Shown here: piece by piece, positions 53,288 to 64,000 of the stretch
Numbering within the stretch: position 1 is the first letter of the stretch
Layout of the letters: every line of letters starts with the position of its first letter
Origin: Lactobacillus apis
Lineage (GTDB): Bacteria; Bacillota; Bacilli; Lactobacillales; Lactobacillaceae
Direction of reading: 5' to 3'
Length of the DNA stretch: 64,000 nt
NCBI RefSeq assembly: GCF_002837055.1
Contig: NZ_PDKP01000001.1
Coordinates: 235,285-299,284 of the forward strand
Translations under genes and position numbers: made by a program
The notes under the pieces: generated by a model
What the model saw: only the letters and a program-made list of their open reading frames with translations
Told to the model about the DNA's origin: nothing
Database searches by the model: none

Positions 53288-54901
53288 ATGCGTGCTGTTC
53301 TAAAAGAGCTTAATAGCAAGTACAAGTTTGAGTATTTTCTCTTTTTAGGAATGAGTACTGTTAGTACATGCATTGAGACATCTAATGTTATTTTGGAAGG
53401 TATGCTATTAAATTCACTAGTATATAAGGCTGATAGGACATCATTTATACGTAATATAATAGTGATAATAGTTTTAAACCTAATAAGATTGTTTTTATCT
53501 TTTTTTATAAACAAAATTCAAATTCTAAAGTTCAGAAAAATAAACATAGAAGTAAACGATATTATAATAAAGAAGCTTTATTCAAAAGATACGTTAGAAG
53601 TCTTAAAACTTGATCCTATTCAAACTGCAGATAGAATTACGGAAGATACTAATGAAATCTTAAATTTCTTGTTTCAAACGGTAAATCAAATCGTTTCAAT
53701 TACTATTTCCTCAATTATAATTTTTATTTATATTATTAAAGCTAAATCTCGCTTTTTCTTGCTAGTAATGATTTTGCTACCAGCCTATATTATTTTGTAC
53801 CTTTTTTTAAAACCAAAAATATTCAAAATAAACTTAGAATTAAGACGAATTTACAATGAATATTTTTCTGGATTTGCTGAATGGCTTAATAGATATGTTG
53901 AAATTAAAGGTAATAAACGGGAAGAAATAGAATCCAGAAGATGGAAAAAGACCAAAGTTTCTCTTTTAAATATTACAAGAAAAAACTTTCTTCTTAATTT
54001 AGGTATGTCTACTTGTGAAATTGTCTTACAATTGATTTTCCAGATAATATTGTTTATTAATGGCGGATTGGCCGTAATATCAGGAAGAATGACAATTGGA
54101 TCTTTTTCTGTTCTTTTCCAATACTTTAATCAATTATTAGGACAAGTGGATGAAATCTTTTCTATTTTGTTTAACTTTGAGTCTTTTCGAGTTGCATACA
54201 TGAGAATTGATCAATTGATGTCTATCCGGAATGAAGTAGACGGAGCAATAGTCATTTCTAATGTTGAAAATATACAAGTTCACAATTTCAATATTAGCTT
54301 GGAGGCACATAAGACTTTATTTTCAAAAGAACTTACATGCACTTTTAATAATCCTGGTTTTTATGTTATTAGAGGCAAAAATGGAATAGGAAAATCTACT
54401 TTTTTAAGGACGATAATTGGACTGTATACGTCAGCAAAAAAAGGAACAATTTTAATAAACAATATAGATATTGACTTAATAAATAAGGAAAAGCTGAGAG
54501 AAAATAATATGAGCTGTTTATTCCAAGATACGGTTCTTCCAAATTGTCTTGTAAGGGAATATTTAGATATGTATGTAAATGAGAGTAACGAAAACTGTAT
54601 TTCTGGTGATCAATATTTCCAAAAAGTATTTAGCTCTTCTCAATTTAATATAAAAAAAGTGTTAGATAAGAAAATGACTGAGCTTTCAACGGGCGAAATA
54701 CAATTAGTAAAGCTTTACTCTGCTATTTTGAAAAAGAAAGCGCACTGCTTTTTATTAGACGAGCCACTAGCTAATATTTACCCTGAATTGCAATCAGATT
54801 TATTATGCTTATTGGAAAAAATTGCACAAACTAATCTAGTTATAATCATTAGTCATGACCTTGAAATTGGGGAAAAAACTAAAAATATAAGAATAAGATA
54901 A
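53288..54901 (+). CDS. ABC exporter (fused membrane and ATPase domains)
   Basis: A 537-aa half-transporter. About six hydrophobic segments in residues 15-275 are followed by an ATPase with Walker A GKNGIGKST (363-371), signature LSTGEIQ (466-472), Walker B FLLDEP (488-493) and His 523. No C39 peptidase domain. Likely exports or gives immunity to the peptide product of this locus. AGGTGAT is the SD. Unusually AT-rich, with many ATA Ile codons unlike neighbouring housekeeping genes, suggesting acquisition. Followed two bases later by the McbB-like gene. Confidence 0.85.
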   Translation: MRAVLKELNSKYKFEYFLFLGMSTVSTCIETSNVILEGMLLNSLVYKADRTSFIRNIIVIIVLNLIRLFLSFFINKIQILKFRKINIEVNDIIIKKLYSKDTLEVLKLDPIQTADRITEDTNEILNFLFQTVNQIVSITISSIIIFIYIIKAKSRFFLLVMILLPAYIILYLFLKPKIFKINLELRRIYNEYFSGFAEWLNRYVEIKGNKREEIESRRWKKTKVSLLNITRKNFLLNLGMSTCEIVLQLIFQIILFINGGLAVISGRMTIGSFSVLFQYFNQLLGQVDEIFSILFNFESFRVAYMRIDQLMSIRNEVDGAIVISNVENIQVHNFNISLEAHKTLFSKELTCTFNNPGFYVIRGKNGIGKSTFLRTIIGLYTSAKKGTILINNIDIDLINKEKLRENNMSCLFQDTVLPNCLVREYLDMYVNESNENCISGDQYFQKVFSSSQFNIKKVLDKKMTELSTGEIQLVKLYSAILKKKAHCFLLDEPLANIYPELQSDLLCLLEKIAQTNLVIIISHDLEIGEKTKNIRIR

Positions 54902-54903
54902 CT

Positions 54904-55794
54904 ATGAAATCATATATAATACCACAGTTTTTAATTTTAAATAATGATATTAATAATGCAGTAGTCCAAAATAAAAATGGGATAAATCACCTTACAAATA
55001 AAAGCATAATTAGTTTCTTTAATAAGATAGACAATCTTCACAAAAATTTAGTTACTGAGCAGTTTTTAGAAGATTATTTTGGTTTAGAAATATATAAGTC
55101 AACTTTAAAGTTTATGTTGGATTCTCAGCTTCTCGAAGAAAAAGTTGAATATTATTCTGAATATAAAAATATAGTAGTTTTTACCAATAACAAAAAAATA
55201 TATAACTTGATGTCTAAAGTTATGAATGAAAAAAATGACACACTAACGAGCTACTACCTTAATACTTTTCAAAGCGACTGGTTTGAAGCAAAGATAAAAG
55301 AAATATCTGATGATAGCTTGATTATAAGTATTTTTAGTCCTTTAGACTTTAATGAATATACTTGGCTCTGTGATTTTTTAAGAGAAAACAACAAAATCTA
55401 TTGTACTGCTTTTCCGTATAATAAAAAATTTTACTTTTCTAATATATATATAGTTATAAATGGAAAAATTCATGTCCAAAGTGCTTTATTTCTGAGTTAA
55501 TTTCAAGTTTAAGATCTACAGGCAAATTTTATTCTATGCCGACTTTTCAAACAGTTAATGAAAGAAGCTATTATGAACTGTCAAATGGTTTGTATTTTGC
55601 AGCAGGAAACAATTGATGCAAAGCAATCTAATTTGAAACATAATGCATATCTTTATAATCGATATGGCAACCGCACAAAAACAAAATTAAAGAAAAACAG
55701 ACTGGTAAAGACTTATGGCGTACCTATTAGAATAAAGAATAAGGAATACTACATTGTAAATGTGAACAGCTTTATAAAGAAAGCAACTTTGTAA
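54904..55794 (+). pseudogene. McbB/E1-like RiPP maturation protein, frameshifted
   Basis: The frame from ATG 54904 runs 198 codons. Its N-terminus has a winged-helix, precursor-binding look (IISFFNKIDNLHKNLVTEQF ending in SQLLEE), followed by a Rossmann-like part (NEYTWLCDFLRENNKIY). Adding one A to the run at 55453-55457 continues the frame as INGKNSCPKCFISELISSL, giving the CxxC zinc motif of E1/McbB-type proteins. A second one-base shift near 55608-55613 leads to DAKQSNLKHNAYLYN and on to TAA 55792. Repaired length is about 296 aa, the size of McbB. No YcaO or SagB-type gene follows, so the pathway is incomplete here. Confidence 0.7.
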
Positions 55795-55840
55795 GTCCTA
55801 CTAAGCAATGTTGTCATAAAAAAATAATCAGAGCATATTA

Positions 55841-55884
55841 AAAGGTCACAGTCCACAATTAAATTGTTGGAATGCGACCCTTTT
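55841..55884. terminator. Imperfect terminator hairpin
   Basis: AAAAGGTCACAGTCCACAATT pairs imperfectly with AATTGTTGGAATGCGACCC TTTT (bulges tolerated). It lies between the RiPP-like locus and the converging lipoprotein gene. Confidence 0.6.
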
Positions 55885-55948
55885 GATTGAATAAATTAAG
55901 AGAGGTTAAATTATAAATTTAGAAGTAGCTTGAGCAGAGTACTTAAAA

Positions 55949-56563
55949 CTATTTACTCAACTCAGCTTTTGTTTTTGAAACGAGCTTGTTGTCTGAAAAA
56001 ACAAAAGTAACGCGATTACTATTGTTATCGGATTTTGATTTCGTTTTAGTTTGATAAAAAGCAATCTTGTTCTTTTTTCCCATTACGATGTTCTCGTTTA
56101 ATGTATCGGGTTGACCATGTTTTTTAACCAGACTGGCATAAGAGCTATTTTCTTTAACTTTATTATATGATTTTAGAGTTAATTTACCAGCTGTTTTTTC
56201 CCACTTGAAATTAGTAATGGTCTTTGTTATTGCCTTTTTATTATAGAACTGAACAACAAGTGCTGCACTTGTTTTAGTCCAACCTATTGTTTTGATTTTT
56301 AGTCCGTTAACTAAAGTGGTTTTAGTGGACTTTGGTTTCCCTAAGAGTTCAGTGGTTTCAGTAATGGAAGCACCGCCGCCACCCTTTTTAGAAATATCTC
56401 CAAGCTTAATTTCGTCATACTTTTCTTTAAAAGCTTTTTTCTGCAGTTCAGTCTTAGTGAGTGTGTTAGAATTGCTCGACTTGTTATTAGAAGAGCATCC
56501 ACCTAATGCGATTGCTAAGAAGCTGACTCCAACAACTGATAGTACTTTTTTTATTTTGATCAT
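55949..56563 (-). CDS. Lipoprotein with tandem DUF3862-like repeats
   Basis: A 204-aa secreted lipoprotein. Residues 1-22 form a signal peptide ending in lipobox ALGGC (Cys 23). After a Ser/Asn linker there are two related modules. The first is KYDEIKLGDISKKGGGGAS with a later LLGKP, the second starts at YNKVKENSSYASLVKKHGQP. Both follow the BLIP/SmpA-like pattern of DUF3862 proteins. GGGAGAT precedes ATG 56563. Function unknown; probably surface or envelope. Confidence 0.82.
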   Translation of the reverse strand: MIKIKKVLSVVGVSFLAIALGGCSSNNKSSNSNTLTKTELQKKAFKEKYDEIKLGDISKKGGGGASITETTELLGKPKSTKTTLVNGLKIKTIGWTKTSAALVVQFYNKKAITKTITNFKWEKTAGKLTLKSYNKVKENSSYASLVKKHGQPDTLNENIVMGKKNKIAFYQTKTKSKSDNNSNRVTFVFSDNKLVSKTKAELSK

Positions 56564-56905
56564 TAAGATCTCCCTTCAAAAATATGCCATAGGTTTAGTG
56601 TCACTGGCGTTGTGGACAATAAAAATATATGACCGTAGCTATTATATATGTATATTTAAACTTTTGGTAGGTGTTATTTTTTGCATCACTAAACCTGAGG
56701 TATTCTAATCATATTGTGTGCAGTAAGCTGGGAACTTAGAATAAAATACTGGTGTTTGTTCTTTAGCAAAAATTTTTATACCTGGAAACTAAAGAAGTGG
56801 GAGCTAACCGGTTTAAATTAGACTTAGAAAATTTCTAGGTATGGGGAACAAGTTGTGATATTATAATTGTATTAAAGAATAGAAAACGCTATTAGGAGAG
56901 TAATT
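56564..56905. promoter_or_regulatory. Divergent intergenic region, 342 bp
   Basis: Holds the lipoprotein promoter leftward and the LPxTG gene promoter rightward. A consensus TATAAT at 56862-56867 probably is the -10 of the latter; no good -35 is seen. No coding remnant recognised. Confidence 0.45.
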
Positions 56906-57577
56906 ATGAAGAAAATTGAAAGCTTAAAAATCAAGAAAAGCTCTGCTTTATTGACTGCCGCAGCTGCAGCAGTATTTGCTTTTGCTGGTGTTAATGGAAC
57001 TAATGTTGTTAAAGCTGATGCTGCCAATCCTGCTGCTACAGTAGTTAACGATGGAAGAACTGCTACAGTTGTTGCTCATTATCAAGATGAAGCAGGAAAT
57101 AAGATTGCTGACGATCAGACTATTGACGGCCATACACAAGTAAGCTATGGAACAATGCGTAAGGCAATTTCTGGTTATACTTTAAAGGACTGGCAAGGAC
57201 CAACTGAAGGTTACTTTGAAGACACACCTAAAGAGGTAATCTACATTTATACTAAGGATAATGGTTCAAATGAGACCAATGTAACTGACAATTCAGGACA
57301 AATTCAAAACCCAATTGAAAAGCCTGGTACAAGTTCTGATCAAAAGGATCCTTGCAAAGATAAGAAGGACCCAGCAGCTTCAACTGATACTACCAAAAAA
57401 GATGAGAACAAGAGTGATAATGTAAATACAACAACTAAGGATCCTGCCGCTAAACTAGCTGTTTTGCCACAAACTGGTTCTGATAAGACTAACTCTTTGA
57501 AGATGTTATTAGCTGGTATTTCTGTCGTTGCAGTTTCATTGCTAGGAATGGTTGCAGCATTTAAAAAGCGTATCTAG
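56906..57577 (+). CDS. LPxTG cell-wall-anchored protein with MucBP-like domain
   Basis: A 223-aa surface protein. A signal peptide (about 1-38, Ala-rich) is followed by one beta-grasp MucBP-like domain (residues 52-117: VVAHYQDEAGNKIADDQT and GYTLKDWQGP). Then comes a Lys/Asp/Thr/Pro spacer and the sortase signal LPQTG (187-191), a membrane segment and KKR tail. TAGGAG is the SD. It is short for a mucus-binding protein and carries a lone Cys at 150 in the spacer. Confidence 0.88.
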   Translation: MKKIESLKIKKSSALLTAAAAAVFAFAGVNGTNVVKADAANPAATVVNDGRTATVVAHYQDEAGNKIADDQTIDGHTQVSYGTMRKAISGYTLKDWQGPTEGYFEDTPKEVIYIYTKDNGSNETNVTDNSGQIQNPIEKPGTSSDQKDPCKDKKDPAASTDTTKKDENKSDNVNTTTKDPAAKLAVLPQTGSDKTNSLKMLLAGISVVAVSLLGMVAAFKKRI

Positions 57578-57620
57578 TCTGTTGAGCAGCAAAATATTTG
57601 TATAACTGAATAACATTTAA

Positions 57621-57656
57621 ATACACGATTTGGATTTAACCGAATCGTGTATTTTA
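57621..57656 (+). terminator. Terminator of the LPxTG gene
   Basis: ATACACGATTTGG pairs with CCGAATCGTGTAT (one G-T/A mismatch) around ATTTAA, followed by TTTTAG. Confidence 0.82.
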
Positions 57657-57728
57657 GTTTGCTCAAAAATGTAATTACTCTGTTGCATTTGAATTAGCAG
57701 ATTTCACAAAATATTAGCATATTTGCTC

Positions 57729-57786
57729 ATAAAAAAAGAGCTCCAAATAGCCAGATTGAAGCCTAACTATTATGAAGCTCTTTTAT
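57729..57786 (-). terminator. Terminator of the bgl operon
   Basis: On the minus strand AAAAGAGCTTCATAATAG pairs with CTATTTGGAGCTCTTTTTTT, with a longer loop. It is just after the GH1 stop. Confidence 0.75.
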
Positions 57787-57795
57787 TTTGTGTTG

Positions 57796-61141
<3,346 letters not shown>

Positions 61142-61155
61142 TTGTTCTTTTCCTT

Positions 61156-61983
61156 TCAATACATGGTCACACGGTGAATATGAATAATTAAATAAGCAAG
61201 CTCTTCCTTAGTAATAGGCTTACTATAAATAATTTCAATTGTTTGCTTAAGCTTCATGGCAATTTTACTAGCCTCAGGATAAAGATTCATCACTTGTTCT
61301 AGTAATTCTGGATCATTTGAAAGCATCTGATTACTGATATATCTTTCAGCAAAAAACTTAATATGAGTAACGAAGCGCTCGTAATTTAAGCCTTCAGTTG
61401 CCAGGTTACCGTGGCAAAGAACACGCAGAGTTTGCAAGATATTATCAATTAGTCGAGAAACTTCAAGCACATTGCTGCTTTCCTGATTACTGGAAGCATT
61501 AATAATGTGAAAAGCAATGTTAGCAGCTTCTTCTTGAGGTAACTTTACGCCTAAATTGTCTTCGATAATATCAAGTGCATGTAATCCTACTTTGAACTCA
61601 GGCTGATAATAAGTTTTCATTTCCAAGTATATACGGTTGCCTAATGATAAGTTATTTTGCAAACGTTGAATTGCAAAATATAAATGGTCAGACAAAGCAT
61701 AATAAATACTTGCATCGAGCTTTTCGTGCAGACTTCGCTCTGCATATTCAACTATTTCAGTTGTTGTTTCAATGATCTTGGCTGGGATTTTTTGTAGTGA
61801 CTGAACGAGCTCGTTTTGTTTGTTATCATCAACCGGAATGTACTTCCGACTAATTTTTTCCTCAGGCACTTCGCTGCCAACTTTGGCGTGGTAGCCAATC
61901 CCTTTACCAAAAGCAATATATTCATTTCCATCGTGATCAATAATTACAACATTAACATTTAGTATCTTTTTAATTTTATTCAT
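61156..61983 (-). CDS. licT: LicT/BglG-family transcription antiterminator
   Basis: A 275-aa RNA-binding antiterminator. The N-terminal CAT domain (MNKIKKILNVNVVIIDH, with GKGIGYHAKVGSEV) binds the RAT RNA; two PRD domains follow with the regulatory His residues in SDHLYFAI, AFHIINA, FVTHIKFFAERY and LIIHIHRV. It should allow transcription through the terminator at 62016 when beta-glucosides are present. The chosen ATG 61983 matches the family N-terminus. First gene of licT-bglP-bglA. Confidence 0.92.
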   Translation of the reverse strand: MNKIKKILNVNVVIIDHDGNEYIAFGKGIGYHAKVGSEVPEEKISRKYIPVDDNKQNELVQSLQKIPAKIIETTTEIVEYAERSLHEKLDASIYYALSDHLYFAIQRLQNNLSLGNRIYLEMKTYYQPEFKVGLHALDIIEDNLGVKLPQEEAANIAFHIINASSNQESSNVLEVSRLIDNILQTLRVLCHGNLATEGLNYERFVTHIKFFAERYISNQMLSNDPELLEQVMNLYPEASKIAMKLKQTIEIIYSKPITKEELAYLIIHIHRVTMY

Positions 61984-62015
61984 TCTTGTACCCATCAAAA
62001 AATGCAGACAGGACG

Positions 62016-62057
62016 ACAAAAATAACTAATACTTAAAAAAGCAAAATGTTAGTTATC
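62016..62057 (-). terminator. LicT-controlled terminator in the bgl leader
   Basis: On the minus strand ATAACTAA pairs with TTAGTTAT followed by TTTT. The stem begins a few bases after the RAT, as in bgl/lic antitermination leaders. Confidence 0.75.
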
Positions 62058-62060
62058 AAT

Positions 62061-62092
62061 GTAGTCTTGCCTGCATTACCAGTAACATGCGC
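62061..62092 (-). promoter_or_regulatory. RAT antiterminator RNA site
   Basis: The minus strand reads TGTTACTGGTAATGCAGGCA and then AGACTA, matching the BglG-family ribonucleic antiterminator core (GTTACTG...GCAGGCAA). It is located between the promoter region and the terminator of licT. Confidence 0.85.
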
Positions 62093-62132
62093 TATCATTA
62101 ACTCTTTTAAAGTTAACAAAAAAATCATCTTT

Positions 62133-62146
62133 TTGCAAGCGCTATC
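62133..62146 (-). promoter_or_regulatory. cre-like site upstream of licT
   Basis: TTGCAAGCGCTATC resembles a CcpA operator with palindromic core AAGCGCT. Placed upstream of the RAT, it suggests catabolite repression of the bgl operon. Confidence 0.5.
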
Positions 62147-62191
62147 TTTAAAAACTTTACAAAAATAGTTTTTAGCTGTTAATTATGTCAA

Positions 62192-63544
62192 TTACATGCC
62201 AGCCTTAATTATCTTTTTCTCTGCCATTGTCTTGCGGAGTGAAAGAAGGGCAGTGTAGGTAGATAAAATGTAAACCTTTTTAGTTGGAAGCTTGGCAATT
62301 TCTTCAATTACTGCTTCGTTATCCGGACAGGTAGTCATTTGTTCTGGTGAAAAGCCAGCAACTTCTAAGCGAAATCCCATGTCATGCCAACGCTGTCCAC
62401 CAACTAGAATTTGTTTAATTTGCTCGTGATTCAAATCTTCAAACTGACCATCCCAAATCCATGAAGTATCAATTCCATCAGCATGATTAGCATTAAGTAG
62501 TGTAACTAGAGAATAGTCATCCTTTTCGGTGTTAAGCATATGCAAAACTTCGTCTAGACCAACTGGATTTTTAACCAAAATGAGATCAATGTCCTTATCA
62601 GCGTATTGAATTAACTCTTGGCGACCAAAAACGCGTTTGTTTTTGGCAAAGGCATTAGCAATTTCTTCATCGTCAAGATCAAAATGACGTGCGACAGAAT
62701 AGGCTGCTAAGGCATTGTAAATGTTATATGTTCCACCAATATTGATGTGATAATCTTTGGTTCCCATTCGAAAGCTAAGATGATTTGGATCCTGATCGAT
62801 AATCTCGCTGACTGAATATGTTAACTCCGGACGGCGATAGCCACAGTTGGGGCAGAAGAAGTCGCCTAAGTTAGCATAAATTCGGTCATGGTAATGCAAT
62901 ATATGGTCGCATTCAGGGCAAAGGACACCATCGGTATTAACCGGAGCTTTAACATCATTTTGTGAATGGTCACTTGGAAGTTTGAAGCCGTAAAAAATTT
63001 TGGGATTTGGCAGATCAACTGATGAAAAAATACTAGCATCACCGTTAGCAATGACGGTTGCATCAGGAGCTAACTTAATACCTTCAATAATTTTATTATA
63101 GGTAGTATAAATTTCGCCGTAGCGATCCATTTGATCACGAAAGATATTAGTTAAAACAAAAACACTCGGCTTAACTAGTTTAGTAACCATTTTGACATTG
63201 GCTTCATCAACTTCTAAAACAGCAATGGGGCGCTTAGCTTTGCTCTTTTTATTAGCTAAAAAAGCAGTAACAATTCCTTGTTGCATGTTAGAACCAGACG
63301 GATTGGTCAAAACTTCGCCGTATTTTTCTCGTAAGGCTTCAACTATCAATGCAGTAGTCATAGTTTTACCATTTGTCCCGGTTACAATAACTGTTTCGTA
63401 ATTTTGAGCAAGTGTGTTCAAAATATCTGGATCAAGTTTCATTGCAATTTTTCCTGGGAAGCTAGTTCCACCTTTTAGTACATTGTGAAGAAACCAGTAA
63501 CTTGATTTTCCGGCAAATTTGGCAACATCAGATTTTAGATTCAT
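62192..63544 (-). CDS. murT: Mur ligase family protein MurT
   Basis: Subunit of the lipid II isoglutaminyl synthase that amidates D-Glu of peptidoglycan precursors. The 450-aa protein has ATP site GTNGKTMTTA, DEANV, a four-Cys zinc ribbon (CPEC and CPNC in the middle) and the C-terminal DUF1727-type domain, all MurT hallmarks. ATG 63544 follows GAGGGA; the alternative start ten codons earlier has no SD. The amidotransferase partner gatD is normally adjacent, but neither side here encodes it. Confidence 0.92.
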   Translation of the reverse strand: MNLKSDVAKFAGKSSYWFLHNVLKGGTSFPGKIAMKLDPDILNTLAQNYETVIVTGTNGKTMTTALIVEALREKYGEVLTNPSGSNMQQGIVTAFLANKKSKAKRPIAVLEVDEANVKMVTKLVKPSVFVLTNIFRDQMDRYGEIYTTYNKIIEGIKLAPDATVIANGDASIFSSVDLPNPKIFYGFKLPSDHSQNDVKAPVNTDGVLCPECDHILHYHDRIYANLGDFFCPNCGYRRPELTYSVSEIIDQDPNHLSFRMGTKDYHINIGGTYNIYNALAAYSVARHFDLDDEEIANAFAKNKRVFGRQELIQYADKDIDLILVKNPVGLDEVLHMLNTEKDDYSLVTLLNANHADGIDTSWIWDGQFEDLNHEQIKQILVGGQRWHDMGFRLEVAGFSPEQMTTCPDNEAVIEEIAKLPTKKVYILSTYTALLSLRKTMAEKKIIKAGM

Positions 63545-63691
63545 GTTTATCCCTCGCTTTAAAATCTGTAACAACTATAGCATAGCACGCAAACGAAAAC
63601 GAGTTTTTAACTACTATTTTAACTGCACTTATTTTGATTTTCATCTATACTAGATAAAGTCAGGTGGATATAATTATACAAAGGAGCAAAA

Positions 63692-64000
63692 ATGGCACAA
63701 TTATTTTTTCACTACGGCACAATGAGTAGTGGCAAAACGCTTGAAATTCTGAAAGACGCACATAACTATGAGGCTCAGGGTCGAAAAATTGTGCTGATGA
63801 CAAGTGGCGTAGATAATCGGAGTGGGGTAGGAACTGTTGCTTCACGAATAGGTCTTCATCGCAAGGCTATTCCAATTGAGCATGACATGGATATTTTTGC
63901 TTATATCGAAAAAATCAATGATCAGGAAAAAAAGCTTGGTGATGGTCCAATTGCGTGCGTTTTTGTTGATGAAGCACAGTTTTTGGAACGGCACCATGTT
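63692..64000 (+). CDS. tdk: Thymidine kinase, 5' part
   Basis: Phosphorylates thymidine with ATP. The window ends after 103 codons. P-loop GTMSSGKT (residues 9-16) and Walker B VFVDEAQF (about 91-98) are those of type II thymidine kinase. AAAGGAG precedes ATG 63692. Divergent from murT. The 3' part lies outside the window. Confidence 0.95.
   Translation, partial: MAQLFFHYGTMSSGKTLEILKDAHNYEAQGRKIVLMTSGVDNRSGVGTVASRIGLHRKAIPIEHDMDIFAYIEKINDQEKKLGDGPIACVFVDEAQFLERHHV

Noticed and set aside
55558-55794. Independent 78-aa gene
   Set aside because: Starts inside the coding-like downstream part of the McbB-like gene and has no SD; better explained as its 3' end after a frameshift.

Overview
The window looks like chromosomal DNA of a low-GC lactic acid bacterium, most likely Lactobacillus in the strict sense (acidophilus/crispatus/helveticus type). 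Support comes from the comG operon followed by a YtxK-type methyltransferase and ackA, an ssrA gene whose tag ends in YALAA, a glpK-glpO pair without a cytoplasmic dehydrogenase gene, many PTS sugar genes, LTA synthase and an LPxTG surface protein. Gene identifications rest on motif recognition only; no database search was run.

Layout. 0.1-2.4 kb: nucleoside hydrolase and a DcuC-family transporter. 2.6-8.4 kb: comGA-GG DNA-uptake operon, methyltransferase, ackA. 8.6-9.7 kb: a decayed reading frame and a Cof-type HAD phosphatase. 9.8-16 kb: ssrA followed by an old accessory island. The island holds a ruined tyrosine integrase facing ssrA, a ruined IS3-family element, an operon of an OLD-like ATPase/TOPRIM protein with a Dam-type DNA methyltransferase, and further decayed frames. 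16-20.3 kb: LysR regulator divergent from glpK-glpO. 20.4-24.3 kb: small orphan genes, decayed DNA and an MFS exporter. 24.7-36.4 kb: manA, SdpI-like protein, two-component system, SPFH protein, LTA synthase, VanZ-like protein, pgi, a DHA2 exporter, and a PfoR-like EIIC gene with a possible leader peptide.

36.5-50.9 kb is a plant-glycoside utilisation locus. A divergent operon encodes a GH3 enzyme, a GH78 alpha-L-rhamnosidase and beta-phosphoglucomutase; facing it are an AraC-type regulator, an MFS transporter, PTS EIIC, a GH1 phospho-beta-glucosidase, PTS EIIB and two GH39 genes, one of them broken. Four promoters in this block share a fixed 39-bp bipartite box abutting the -35 position, with a cre-like site just downstream of the -10. 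They look like one regulon, probably controlled by the AraC protein. The GH3 protein keeps the Asp-x-His dyad of NagZ-type enzymes and is co-transcribed with pgmB, which suggests, as inference, that it could release beta-glucose-1-phosphate.

51-64 kb: a 57-aa membrane peptide, a serine hydrolase, and two unusual tRNAs (Glu-CUC and Gln-CUG). Next comes a decayed RiPP-type locus: a candidate short peptide, an ABC exporter, and a frameshifted McbB/E1-like protein whose repaired length is about 296 aa. Then follow a lipoprotein, an LPxTG protein, a bgl operon (licT-bglP-bglA) with a RAT/terminator switch and a cre-like site, murT, and the 5' part of tdk.
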